A DNA stretch of 64,000 nucleotides from Pseudomonas sp. S35 (GTDB lineage: Bacteria > Pseudomonadota > Gammaproteobacteria > Pseudomonadales > Pseudomonadaceae), in contig NZ_CP019431.1 of the NCBI RefSeq assembly GCF_009866765.1, forward strand, positions 2,790,001 to 2,854,000. Direction: 5' to 3'. The stretch's first letter is position 1; every line of letters starts with the position of its first letter. Positions 1 through 9,049 of the stretch are shown here, piece by piece. The notes under the pieces were generated by a model that saw only the letters and a program-made list of their open reading frames with translations, was not told the origin of the DNA and did not search any database. The position numbers were made by a program, and so were the translations under genes.

Positions 1-1
1 G

Positions 2-931
2 GCGCAGTCGATTGGCGTGCTGGAACACGCGCTGAGTCTGCGCTTGCACAGTGACGACAACGCGGACTACGTAACGTGTCCGGTCGCACGTCTGGTGCGA
101 GACGGGAAAGGCGCCTGGAGCCTCGACCCCGGTTACGTGCCGCCATTGCTCAGCTTCGCCGCGCATCCTGGGTTGTTGAATCAACTGGACAACCTGTTGA
201 CGCAATTGGCTGCCAAGCGCCAACGACTCATGGGGATGCGACGGGAAAGCAATCAGCGCATGGCCGACTTTGCCGTTGCCGATGTCTCGCTGTTCTGGCT
301 GCTTAATGCCTTGAACACTTATGAGCCCGTACTGGCGGATCTGCGCGCGTTTCCGGCGCGGCATCCCGAGCATGTCTATCAAGCGCTGATCAAGCTGGCG
401 GGCGGGCTGCTGACGTTTTCACTGGAACACGATGTCGATGAGATTCCGGCTTATCGACACGCGCACCTGGATGCCGTATTCCCGCCCTTGATGCACAGCA
501 TTTCCCTTCTGCTGGAGGCCAGTCTGCCGTCGCGGGTCATTGCCTTGCTACTGCAGGAGCGTGGGGCCAATCGCTGGCAAGTCACGTTGAATGACCCTCG
601 CTTGCGTGAACGGGATGCTGCCGACTTTTATCTGTCAGTGCGTTGCCGGCTGCCGGCGGCGCAGTTGCAGGATCAGTTCCCGCGCTTATGCAAGATCGGC
701 ACACCCGACGCTGTCAACTACCTGGTCAATGCTGCGCTCGATGGGGTGCCGTTGCAGTCGCTCAGCCATGTGCCGGCGGCGATTCCATTGCGCCTGGAAA
801 ATCAATATTTCGCCCTTGATCTCGGCCATCCCAGCGGGCAAGCGATGCTGGACGAAGGCGTTTGCGCGTTCTACGTCCCCAGCACATTGGCCGACGTCAA
901 GCTTGAACTGTTCGCGGTGCTGCGCTCATGA
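2..931 (+). CDS. tssK: T6SS baseplate protein TssK, 5' partial
   Basis: C-terminal part of TssK, the cytoplasmic subunit that links the T6SS baseplate to the TssL/TssM membrane complex. The frame is open from base 2, so the N-terminal third lies upstream; about 310 residues are visible, against roughly 445 in the family. A GTG at 17 is only an internal codon. Recognition rests on overall similarity to the TssK middle and C-terminal domains and on context: the stop overlaps the tssL start in an ATGA, as in many T6SS operons. tssB and tssC would be expected further upstream but cannot be seen. Confidence in the family is high; the true start is outside the window. Confidence 0.9.
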   Translation, partial: AQSIGVLEHALSLRLHSDDNADYVTCPVARLVRDGKGAWSLDPGYVPPLLSFAAHPGLLNQLDNLLTQLAAKRQRLMGMRRESNQRMADFAVADVSLFWLLNALNTYEPVLADLRAFPARHPEHVYQALIKLAGGLLTFSLEHDVDEIPAYRHAHLDAVFPPLMHSISLLLEASLPSRVIALLLQERGANRWQVTLNDPRLRERDAADFYLSVRCRLPAAQLQDQFPRLCKIGTPDAVNYLVNAALDGVPLQSLSHVPAAIPLRLENQYFALDLGHPSGQAMLDEGVCAFYVPSTLADVKLELFAVLRS

Positions 932-1611
932 AAGTGACGTCTTTCGAAGAGCGGAATTCGGCAGCGGTGGATATCGATGCGCTGTTGCAGGACACCTATC
1001 TGTTGGTGGTTGAGTTGCGCCAGGGAGCCTCGGTGCAGAATAGCCGCGAGCTGGCGCAGCTTTGCACAGCGCAAGTGGAGCAGGTGTGCCAACAGCTCAA
1101 GCTGGCGGGTCTTGGTCAACGTAGCATCGATCACATCAGCCACGCGCAATGTGCGTTGCTCGATGAGACTGTGCTGACCTTCGCCAGCGATGAGGCGCGG
1201 GCGTCCTGGGCCAGCGAACCGTTGCAGGCCAAGTTTTTCAACCGTCACCAGGCGGGTGAGTTTCTGTATGAAGACCTACGCGAAGTATTGCGTGGAGCGG
1301 CGCCTGATCAGCATGTGCTGACTGCATTTCAGCGGGTATTGATGCTGGGTTTTCGCGGGCGCTACCGTGACCTGGAGGATCCTGAACGTGAGCAGTTACA
1401 GGTCGCCCTTGACGCGCGGGTAACGCCACTCAAGGTCAGGCATACCCTTGTTACGCAAGCGCCCAGTGGATGTGTGCTTGCGGGCCTGTCCTGGCTGCGC
1501 TCGCCGCTGATCCAGATCCTGTCGATGGGCTTGTTGCTTGCGGCTACAGGGTGGGGGTTGGACCACCTGTTGAACGACGCGATGGCTTCGCTCATGCCTG
1601 GTCAGGGGTGA
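928..1611 (+). CDS. tssL: T6SS membrane complex protein TssL (DotU/IcmH family), short form
   Basis: A 227-residue DotU-family protein. TssL sits in the inner membrane through a single C-terminal helix, with its N-terminal helical domain in the cytoplasm, and forms the trans-envelope complex with TssM and TssJ. The cytoplasmic part (about residues 10-180) carries typical DotU sequence, such as the stretch around FLYEDL and the FRGRYRD element. One hydrophobic segment near residues 190-212 is the membrane anchor. There is no peptidoglycan-binding domain after the anchor, so this is the unextended form; the next gene and the gene at 24055 carry OmpA domains that could supply that function in trans. 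The start overlaps the tssK stop by four bases. Confidence 0.9.
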   Translation: MKVTSFEERNSAAVDIDALLQDTYLLVVELRQGASVQNSRELAQLCTAQVEQVCQQLKLAGLGQRSIDHISHAQCALLDETVLTFASDEARASWASEPLQAKFFNRHQAGEFLYEDLREVLRGAAPDQHVLTAFQRVLMLGFRGRYRDLEDPEREQLQVALDARVTPLKVRHTLVTQAPSGCVLAGLSWLRSPLIQILSMGLLLAATGWGLDHLLNDAMASLMPGQG

Positions 1612-1618
1612 GGGCACG

Positions 1619-3340
1619 ATGACCTCCAACCTGTATCGAATCCTTTACCTGTGGGCGGGCTTATTGGCCTTCGCTTTACTGGTCGTCATTCCGCTTGCGC
1701 TGTGGGCGCGTGCACTCGGGGTGTTGATCGCGGTGTGTTGTGTCGCCTGGGCGTGGGTGTCGCAGAACCGCCGGGCCGAGCGCCCGCCTGGGTCGTTCAG
1801 GTTGGCCGATAACATGGCATTGCCTGCGACGTCGTTTCGTTACCCAGTGGTACTGGTCTGCGGAGACTGCCTGGACAATCTGTTCGGTGAGATCCCGGCC
1901 GAGCAACTGGCCCTGCGGGTTACGGCCTTGGGTTGCTATGTGCGTGTACCGAACGTGGAGCAACTGCCAGCCGTCACCGACGGGCTGTTGGCGCTGCGTC
2001 CGGGGTGGGCCGGGCAACTGGGCGTGATGTTTATCGTCAGTCCAGGCGTTCACAGTGACGGCGCAGTCCTCGCCGGCAAGGTGCGCGGTTTCAGCCATCA
2101 GCTTGCCCAGGCTCGCAAGCGTGGCATTGCGCTGCCGCTGTTGCTGGCGAGCTACCTGCAAACCTTGCAGGGTGAGGAACCATGGTTCTGTTGGGACAAC
2201 GGCCACGCCGAAGTCCGTGTCCGTAACGCCGGTGCATGTGTCGGTTTGGATGAATGGCAGCGGCAGCGCGCCGATATGTCCGTACAGGCTGCACGGATGC
2301 ATGCGAGCGTACAGCTGAACAGCGCTGTGGCCTGGTTGAATGAAGCGGTGCTGCCCTACCTCGTTATTCGCAACTCGCGCAATTGCTTGGCAACGACGTG
2401 TGCGATCAAGCTGATGGCGTCACTGCCCCAGGCGGTCCCAGGAGGCCTGTGGCAGCAATGGTTGCGCAGCAGGGTGGCGCTTGCGGGTAACCGGCAGGTC
2501 ACGGCGGATGTGCTGTTGCCATTTCCCGATCCAGTGCTCAACTTGCTTGCACTGCGTCCGCTACGCACCCCACTGCAACGCGCTAGCGTGGTTGCGCTGT
2601 GGTTGTTCACCGGCGCAGTCGTCATCGCTCTGGCCAGTTCGGCTTGGCAGAACACTCTGTTGGCGCGCCAGATCAGTGATGACCTGCGGCGCTATTCGGC
2701 TATCCCCCAGCCGACCCAACGTCATCAACGTGAGTTTCTTTGGCGTGAAAATGCGGTGAGCGTGCTCCGCCAGCACGCCCAGCGCCTGGACGCTTACTAC
2801 CGACACGGCGTGCCCCTGGCATTTGGCTTGGGCCTGTATCGCGGCGAGCAGTTGCGCGCACCGCTCCAGGCCGTGCTGGCTGCTCACAGTGAGCCGCCAC
2901 CGGCTGGAAAACCCGAGCGGAGCGCCAGTGCAGTACGGCTGGACAGCCTGTCGTTGTTCGCTCCCGGCAGTGCCCAGCTCAAACCGGGCTCGACCCACGT
3001 CCTGATCAAAGCGCTGGTCGATATCAAGGCTCAGCCAGGTTGGCTGATCGTTATCGCGGGGCACACCGATGCCACCGGCGATTCCGAAAAAAACCTTCGG
3101 CTTTCCCACGCCCGCGCCGCCGCCGTGCATGCCTGGATGCAGCACATGGGGGGCATCCCCGCCAGTTGCTTTGCAGTGCAGGGTTTCGGCGCCACTCATC
3201 CGATAGCGAGTAATGACACCGAGGCGGGGCGTGCCGCCAATCGCCGCGTCGATATCCGCCTGGTACCAGAGGCGGGGGCCTGCGAGCTCGCCACTCCTGG
3301 TCCGGGCAGACAACCCCCTGTCGCATCCCGCGACGTTTAA
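1619..3340 (+). CDS. T6SS-associated membrane protein with C-terminal OmpA peptidoglycan-binding domain
   Basis: A 573-residue protein with two hydrophobic segments at about residues 10-48, a large central region (50-320) I cannot assign, a further membrane helix at about 322-345, and a C-terminal OmpA-like domain at about 438-556. That domain has the features expected for binding diaminopimelate in peptidoglycan: GHTDATG, LSHARAAAV and AANRRVDI. It probably anchors the T6SS membrane complex to the cell wall, since the adjacent TssL lacks such a domain. The OmpA domain is nearly the same as the one in the protein at 24055. A GTGAGGG ribosome site precedes the ATG, seven bases after tssL. The central part shows no Walker A motif and its function is unknown. 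Confidence 0.75.
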   Translation: MTSNLYRILYLWAGLLAFALLVVIPLALWARALGVLIAVCCVAWAWVSQNRRAERPPGSFRLADNMALPATSFRYPVVLVCGDCLDNLFGEIPAEQLALRVTALGCYVRVPNVEQLPAVTDGLLALRPGWAGQLGVMFIVSPGVHSDGAVLAGKVRGFSHQLAQARKRGIALPLLLASYLQTLQGEEPWFCWDNGHAEVRVRNAGACVGLDEWQRQRADMSVQAARMHASVQLNSAVAWLNEAVLPYLVIRNSRNCLATTCAIKLMASLPQAVPGGLWQQWLRSRVALAGNRQVTADVLLPFPDPVLNLLALRPLRTPLQRASVVALWLFTGAVVIALASSAWQNTLLARQISDDLRRYSAIPQPTQRHQREFLWRENAVSVLRQHAQRLDAYYRHGVPLAFGLGLYRGEQLRAPLQAVLAAHSEPPPAGKPERSASAVRLDSLSLFAPGSAQLKPGSTHVLIKALVDIKAQPGWLIVIAGHTDATGDSEKNLRLSHARAAAVHAWMQHMGGIPASCFAVQGFGATHPIASNDTEAGRAANRRVDIRLVPEAGACELATPGPGRQPPVASRDV

Positions 3341-3363
3341 TTTTCCGAGAAAAGGAGCTTCAC

Positions 3364-3855
3364 ATGGCAATTCCCGTTTACCTCTGGCTGCAAGACGATG
3401 GTGGTGCCGAAATCAAAGGCTCGGTGAATGTCGATAAGCGTGTGGGCAGTATCGAGGTGGTCGCCCAGGACCACAGCCTGTACATCCCCACCGACAACAA
3501 CACCGGGAAGCTGACCGGCGCGCGGGTTCACACCCCCTTTTTGTTCACCAAGGAGATCGATGCGTCCAGCCCCTACTTCTACAAGGCCGTGACCACCGGG
3601 CAAACCCTCAAGAGCGCCGAGTTCAAGTGGTACCGCATCGACGACGCCGGGCAGGAAGTCGAGTACTTCATCACCAAGCTGGAGAACGTCAAGGTGGTGA
3701 AAGTCGCGCCGAAAATGCACGACGTCAAAGACCCGAGCAAAGAGAAACACAACCACTTGGAACAGATTGAGTTGCGCTACGAGAAGGTCACCTGGACCTA
3801 CAAGGACGGCAACATCATCCACTCCGATTCCTGGAACGAACGCCAAAGCGCTTGA
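3364..3855 (+). CDS. hcp: T6SS tube protein Hcp (TssD)
   Basis: A 163-residue Hcp, the protein whose stacked hexamers form the inner tube expelled by T6SS. It begins MAIPVYLW and contains the beta-rich Hcp pattern with KGSVNV, an internal TPFLFTKEIDASSPYFYKA region and a C-terminal QIELRYEKVTWTY segment, at the normal family length. A strong ribosome site (AAAAGGAG) lies just before the ATG. The gene is followed by a 138-base gap with a strong hairpin (3863-3895), the largest gap within this part of the locus. That layout suggests hcp transcript levels are set apart from the downstream clpV. Confidence is high. Confidence 0.95.
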   Translation: MAIPVYLWLQDDGGAEIKGSVNVDKRVGSIEVVAQDHSLYIPTDNNTGKLTGARVHTPFLFTKEIDASSPYFYKAVTTGQTLKSAEFKWYRIDDAGQEVEYFITKLENVKVVKVAPKMHDVKDPSKEKHNHLEQIELRYEKVTWTYKDGNIIHSDSWNERQSA

Positions 3856-3862
3856 TACGCAT

Positions 3863-3895
3863 GGAGCGGCAGGCGGGGTATCGCCTGCCGGCTCC
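3863..3895 (+). promoter_or_regulatory. Intercistronic hairpin after hcp
   Basis: Arms GGAGC-GGCAGGCG and CGCCTGCC-G-GCTCC pair over 13 base pairs with one bulged G and a six-base loop. No T-run follows, so this is not a clear intrinsic terminator. It lies eight bases after the hcp stop, where it could protect the hcp transcript 3' end or partly attenuate read-through into clpV. The structure is seen directly; the role is inferred. Confidence 0.6.
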
Positions 3896-3993
3896 CGGTG
3901 TGCTGGGTTGAGCGTCCGTTCGTGGACGTGCAGCCAATCCCATCGATGCCAGACGCCATTTATTGATGACTCTTCGAATAAGGATGCAACCGT

Positions 3994-6660
3994 ATGGCCC
4001 CCAACTCCACCCGCTTGCTTCGCCGTCTCAATCCCTACTGTGCACAGGCATTGAGTGCAGCGGCTTCGTTGTGCCAGAACCGTGCACATGCGCAGATCAC
4101 CGTTGAGCATTGGCTGCTCAAGCTGCTGGGCCAGGGGGACGGTGACCTGACGGTGATAGCCCGTCGCTACGAGTGGAATCTGGAGGCGCTGTGGTATGGG
4201 TTGCTCGAACATATTGATCAGCTGCCGCGCAGTGTGCAGAGCAAACCGCAGTTGTCGGAGCCGCTGCAGCAACTGATCAGAAATGCCTGGGTGCTCGCCT
4301 CGCTGGACGACACCAACGACAGCCTGCGCTCAGTACATCTTCTGGGGGCGTTGATGGAAACACCTGGCCTGTTGGCGTGTGAGGCCGCATGGCCTTTGCT
4401 CAGCCTCAGCCAGGTCCAACTGCAGCGTCTCTCGGGACTGTTGGATCACACGTCCGAGGAATGTCCAAAACTGCAAGTGCCTGCCCCATCGGGCAGTGCC
4501 GCTGACCCCTCCGGCGAGCTCGCCATACTCCCGCCCTGTGTCAGCCCAAATGATACGTTGCAAACAGTGCTGGACCGATTCACCCACAACCTCACTGCCC
4601 AGGCGGCGCGAGGGAAGATCGACCCGGTATTTGGCCGCGACGACGAAATTCGCCAGGTCATCGACATCCTCAGTCGTCGGCGCAAGAACAATCCCATTCT
4701 GGTGGGCGAGCCTGGCGTCGGCAAAACTGCACTGGTTGAAGGCCTGGCCTTGAGCATTGCCCAGGGCAGGGTGCCGGACAGCCTCAAGTCGGTCAGTGTG
4801 CGCACCCTTGACCTGGGCCTGTTGCAAGCCGGGGCAGGGGTAAAGGGCGAGTTCGAACAACGCCTGAAAAACGTGATCGATGCCGTACAGCAATCCGAAA
4901 GACCGGTGCTGTTGTTTATCGATGAGGCCCATACCCTGATCGGCGCTGGCAACCAGGCAGGTGGCGCCGACGCCGCCAACCTGCTCAAGCCGGCCCTGGC
5001 CCGTGGCGAATTGCGCACCATCGCCGCGACCACCTGGAGCGAATACAAACAGTATTTCGAGCGCGACGCCGCGCTGGAACGGCGCTTCCAAAGGGTCAAG
5101 GTCGATGAGCCGGATGACACGAATGCTTGCCTGATGCTACGAGGCCTCAAGGCGCGCTACGCCAACCATCATGGTGTGCATATCCAGGATGCGGCGGTGC
5201 AGGCAGCTGTCAGTCTGTCGCGACGCTACCTGACCGGCCGGCAACTGCCCGACAAAGCGGTCGACCTGCTGGACACCGCCAGCGCCCGCGTACGCATGAG
5301 CCTGGACTGCGAACCGCCGGCGTTGGCCCACCTGAGCGCCCGGCAAGTGGCCCTGGAACTGGAGGGGCAAGCGCTGGAACAGGATCAGCGACTGGGCGGC
5401 CAGGAGGCAGATGAACGCCTGGCGGTGATTGCCGCACAACACGCCGACCTGCAACGCCAGTACTTCGATCTGGAGCAGCAATACCGACAGGAACTCGACC
5501 TCACCCAACAACTGATAGATGCGCGCCAGGCGCAGCCACCGCAGCACGAGACCTGCGCGCACCTGCAACGGCAATTGAGCGAGATCCAGGGCAACCAGCC
5601 GCTGCTGTCGCTGGATGTGGACGCACGCAGCGTGGCGCACGTGATCGCCGACTGGACCGGCGTGCCGCTGGGTAGTCTGCTCAAGGACGAACAGGCCAAC
5701 CTGCTGATGTTGGAACAGCGACTCGCAGAACGTGTGATCGGGCAAGCTTCGGCACTGGGCGTCATGGCACAGCGCCTGCGAGCGGCCAAAACCGGGCTCA
5801 CCGATGACAAGGCGCCGCTGGGTGTGTTCCTGCTGGTCGGCACCAGCGGCGTAGGCAAGACCGAAACGGCCCTAGCCTTGGCCGACAGCCTGTTCGGAGG
5901 CGAAAAATCGCTGATCACCCTCAACTTTTCCGAGTACCAGGAAGCCCACACCGTCAGCCAGCTCAAAGGCTCGCCACCGGGCTACGTCGGTTATGGTCAA
6001 GGCGGGGTCTTAACCGAAGCGGTAAGGCAACGACCCTACAGCGTCGTGCTGCTCGACGAAGTGGAAAAGGCTCATCGCGACGTACTCAACCTGTTTTATC
6101 AGGTCTTTGATCGCGGCTTCATGCGTGATGGTGAAGGCCGCGAGATCGACTTTCGCAACACCGTTATTCTCATGACCTCCAACCTCGGCAGCGACCTGTT
6201 GCACAGCTGTGTGCAGGCGCAACCCGACGCACCGGACAGCATGCTGCACGAACGCCTGCGGCCGATCCTGAGCGACCACTTCCAACCTGCGCTGCTGGCG
6301 CGCTTCCAGACCCTCATCTATCGCCCGCTGCAAGCTGATGCACTCAAGCGCATCGTGGCCATCAAGCTGGCCCAGGTCGCCAAACGCCTGCAACGCCATT
6401 ACGGCCTGGATTGCCAGATCGATGACGCCCTGAATGACGCGCTGGTTGCCGCCTGCCTGCTGCCTGATTCGGGCGCACGCAACATCGACAGCCTGCTCAA
6501 CGAGCAGATCCTGCCGGTACTCAGCCAGCAACTGTTGGAGCGTCGAGCAGCCCAGCAATGCACCCAGGGGGTGCGCTTCGGTTATAGCGCCGAAGACGGT
6601 ATCAGCCTGCACTTCGACGACCTTCACGACACGGTTCAGTCCGTCGCCTCGCAGGTGTGA
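3994..6660 (+). CDS. clpV: T6SS sheath-disassembly ATPase ClpV (TssH)
   Basis: An 888-residue Hsp100/Clp AAA+ ATPase that takes apart contracted TssB/TssC sheaths. It has an N-terminal Clp_N domain (about 10-160), a first AAA+ domain with Walker A GEPGVGKT near residue 237 and Walker B LLFIDEAH near 305, a middle coiled-coil stretch (about 450-530), and a second AAA+ domain with Walker A GTSGVGKT near residue 616. The AAA+ lid and ClpB-type D2 small domain close the protein. Length matches ClpV. An AAGGA ribosome site sits seven bases before the ATG. Its partners TssB/TssC are not in the window. ClpB is unlikely given the T6SS context and the ClpV-type N-terminus. Confidence 0.95.
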   Translation: MAPNSTRLLRRLNPYCAQALSAAASLCQNRAHAQITVEHWLLKLLGQGDGDLTVIARRYEWNLEALWYGLLEHIDQLPRSVQSKPQLSEPLQQLIRNAWVLASLDDTNDSLRSVHLLGALMETPGLLACEAAWPLLSLSQVQLQRLSGLLDHTSEECPKLQVPAPSGSAADPSGELAILPPCVSPNDTLQTVLDRFTHNLTAQAARGKIDPVFGRDDEIRQVIDILSRRRKNNPILVGEPGVGKTALVEGLALSIAQGRVPDSLKSVSVRTLDLGLLQAGAGVKGEFEQRLKNVIDAVQQSERPVLLFIDEAHTLIGAGNQAGGADAANLLKPALARGELRTIAATTWSEYKQYFERDAALERRFQRVKVDEPDDTNACLMLRGLKARYANHHGVHIQDAAVQAAVSLSRRYLTGRQLPDKAVDLLDTASARVRMSLDCEPPALAHLSARQVALELEGQALEQDQRLGGQEADERLAVIAAQHADLQRQYFDLEQQYRQELDLTQQLIDARQAQPPQHETCAHLQRQLSEIQGNQPLLSLDVDARSVAHVIADWTGVPLGSLLKDEQANLLMLEQRLAERVIGQASALGVMAQRLRAAKTGLTDDKAPLGVFLLVGTSGVGKTETALALADSLFGGEKSLITLNFSEYQEAHTVSQLKGSPPGYVGYGQGGVLTEAVRQRPYSVVLLDEVEKAHRDVLNLFYQVFDRGFMRDGEGREIDFRNTVILMTSNLGSDLLHSCVQAQPDAPDSMLHERLRPILSDHFQPALLARFQTLIYRPLQADALKRIVAIKLAQVAKRLQRHYGLDCQIDDALNDALVAACLLPDSGARNIDSLLNEQILPVLSQQLLERRAAQQCTQGVRFGYSAEDGISLHFDDLHDTVQSVASQV

Positions 6661-6662
6661 AC

Positions 6663-9041
6663 ATGCTGACTTTCTTCGACCACAGCCGCCACACCCTGAG
6701 CGTTCGCAACGTCAACGCCCACCTAGACGTCCTGGCCTTCAACAGCCAGGAACGGCTAAGCGAACCCTTCGCCTACCACATCGAATTCACCAGCACCGAG
6801 CGCGACCTCGCCGCCGAAACCCTGCTCGGCCGGAACGCCTGCTTCAGCCTGCACGCCCCGGCACAAAAACTGCCCTTGCTGGGGATAACGCCGCCCCCCA
6901 TAAAACCCCTGCGTACCCTGCGCGGCGTGGTCACCGGTTTCAAACGTCAGTGCGGCTCCAACGACCAGGCCAGTTATGCAATCACCTTGCAGCCCCGCCT
7001 GGCCCTGCTCGCACGCGGCCGCCAGTTCCGCATCTACCAGCACCAATCGGTGCCGCAGATCGTCGACAGCATCCTGCGTAGCCGCCACGACTTTGAAGGC
7101 CAGGACTTTCTGTTCAGCCTCAAACGCGACTACCCCAAGCGCGAACAGGTCATGCAATACGGCGAAAGCGACCTGGCGTTCATCACCCGCCTGCTGGCCG
7201 AGGTGGGCATCTGGTACCGCTTCAGCAGCGATGAACGCCTGGGCATCGATGTGGTTGAGTTCTGCGACGACCAACGCTTGTACCAGTTCAACGTCGAACT
7301 GCCCTACCGCCCGCAATCGGGCCTTAGCAGCACTGCCCAGGACGGCGTGTGGAACCTGCAATCGAACCACCAGGTGGTCGAGCAACAAGTGCATGTTCGC
7401 GCCTACCACCACCGCGAAGCCCACGCGCACCTGAGCGGCGAGATTGACCAGACCCGCGGCGCCAAAACCACCTACGGCGAGGCCTACCACTACGCCGAAC
7501 CCTACACAGCGCTCGGCGACCGGCTGGATCAGGACGAAGACCTGCTCAGCGAAAGCGGCTACTTCTACGCACGCCTGCGCCACGAGCGCTACCTCAACGC
7601 TCAGACCCACCTCGGCGGCATCACCAGCAGCGCCACCCTGGCGCCAGGCCAGGTGCTCAAAGTCACCGGCGGCGCGCCCCAGGCCTTCAAGCCAGGGGCG
7701 GTCATTACCGGCCTGACCACCGTCGCCGCCCGTGACAGCAGCTTCATCGCCACCTTCGAGGCCATCCCTTATTCGCAAAGCGTGTGCTTTCGTCCAGAGC
7801 TCAAGAACAAACCCCTGATCGCCGGCACTATCCCCGCCCGCGTAACCAGCAACCAGGCCAACGACCCCTACGCCCATATCGACCTGGAAGGGCGCTATCG
7901 AGTGAACTTCCTGTTCGACCGCGACAGCTGGACGCTCGGCCAGGAAAGCCTCTGGCTGCGCCTGGCCCGGCCCTACGCCGGAGACACCCACGGCCTGCAC
8001 CTGCCGCTGATCGCCGGCACCGAAGTGGCGGTGGCCTTCGAACAAGGCGACCCCGACCGCCCCTACATCGCCCACGCCCTGCACGACAGCCAGCACGTCG
8101 ACCACGTGACCTTGCGCAACTACAAACGCAACGTCCTGCGCACCCCAACCAATAACAAACTGCGCCTGGACGACACACGGGGCCAGGAGCACATCAAGCT
8201 CAGTACCGAGCACAGTGGCAAGAGCCAGCTGAATCTTGGGCATTTGGTGGATGGCAAGAGGAAAAAGCGCGGGGAGGGGTTTGAGCTGCGCAGCGATGGT
8301 TGGGGCGCGATTCGGGGGGGCAAGGGGGTGTTTATCAGTGCTGATGAACAGGCGAAAGCCATGGGTGATGTACTGAGCATGGAGCCGGCCACTGCCCTCG
8401 TCCAAGGTGCGAAAGCACAGCTGGCCGAATGGCAGACAATTGCCCAGGCCCACCACAGCCGCCGCCCCAACACCGAGGGCCTGGACCAGTTTCAGGCCGA
8501 TGCAAAAGATTTGCGCGCTCCGGCCATGCTGCTCAGCGCTCCCAACGGCATTGGCGCGGTGACGCCTGCGAGCCTGCTGCTCAAAAGCGGTGAAGCGCTC
8601 TACGTGCAAAGTGACGACGAGATCAACCTGGCCGCTGCCGAACGCCTGTCTATACACGCGAACCAGGCCATCTCGCTATTGGCCCAGCAAGAAGGCATGC
8701 GCCTGGTTTCCGGAAAGGGCCCCCTGGAAATCGAATCCCACGGCGACGTGATGAAGCTGATCGCCCAGCACGATATCACCCTGCAGACCGTGCAAGGTCA
8801 CCTGCAATTGACGGCCAAGAATGGCATCACCCTGGGGTGTGGTGGGGGTTATATCCGCATCACAGCCAGTGGCGCCATCGATATCCATAGCCCCGGCCAG
8901 CTCAACCTCAAGGGACAGCACGTCTGGGAAAAACCGGCGAGCCAGCGTTTTCCGATGCCTGAATTACCGCGGTCGGTCTGCCAGGAGTGCCTTGAACGGG
9001 CGCGCAACAAGGCCGCCGGTTTACTGATGCGCGAAGATTGA
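6663..9041 (+). CDS. vgrG: T6SS spike protein VgrG (TssI)
   Basis: About 792 residues. VgrG trimers cap the Hcp tube and carry effectors. The N-terminal gp27-like part, the gp5-like OB fold (around the IDLEGRYRVNFLFDRD segment) and the long beta-helical needle are all present. A C-terminal DUF2345-type extension (roughly 560-740) is followed by a short tail with a CxxC pair. A GTG at 6657 overlapping the clpV stop is an alternative start, but ATG 6663 has AGGTG at a better distance. It heads the cassette of DUF4123 adaptor, lipoproteins, Tle1 lipase and PAAR protein, so it is probably the dedicated carrier of that lipase. Confidence 0.93.
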   Translation: MLTFFDHSRHTLSVRNVNAHLDVLAFNSQERLSEPFAYHIEFTSTERDLAAETLLGRNACFSLHAPAQKLPLLGITPPPIKPLRTLRGVVTGFKRQCGSNDQASYAITLQPRLALLARGRQFRIYQHQSVPQIVDSILRSRHDFEGQDFLFSLKRDYPKREQVMQYGESDLAFITRLLAEVGIWYRFSSDERLGIDVVEFCDDQRLYQFNVELPYRPQSGLSSTAQDGVWNLQSNHQVVEQQVHVRAYHHREAHAHLSGEIDQTRGAKTTYGEAYHYAEPYTALGDRLDQDEDLLSESGYFYARLRHERYLNAQTHLGGITSSATLAPGQVLKVTGGAPQAFKPGAVITGLTTVAARDSSFIATFEAIPYSQSVCFRPELKNKPLIAGTIPARVTSNQANDPYAHIDLEGRYRVNFLFDRDSWTLGQESLWLRLARPYAGDTHGLHLPLIAGTEVAVAFEQGDPDRPYIAHALHDSQHVDHVTLRNYKRNVLRTPTNNKLRLDDTRGQEHIKLSTEHSGKSQLNLGHLVDGKRKKRGEGFELRSDGWGAIRGGKGVFISADEQAKAMGDVLSMEPATALVQGAKAQLAEWQTIAQAHHSRRPNTEGLDQFQADAKDLRAPAMLLSAPNGIGAVTPASLLLKSGEALYVQSDDEINLAAAERLSIHANQAISLLAQQEGMRLVSGKGPLEIESHGDVMKLIAQHDITLQTVQGHLQLTAKNGITLGCGGGYIRITASGAIDIHSPGQLNLKGQHVWEKPASQRFPMPELPRSVCQECLERARNKAAGLLMRED

Positions 9042-9049
9042 GAGGGGGC

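Noticed and set aside
6756..8657. 633-codon open frame on the - strand opposite vgrG
   Set aside because: It is antisense to a recognised VgrG and lacks domains, a ribosome site or a fitting neighbour; a codon-bias shadow.
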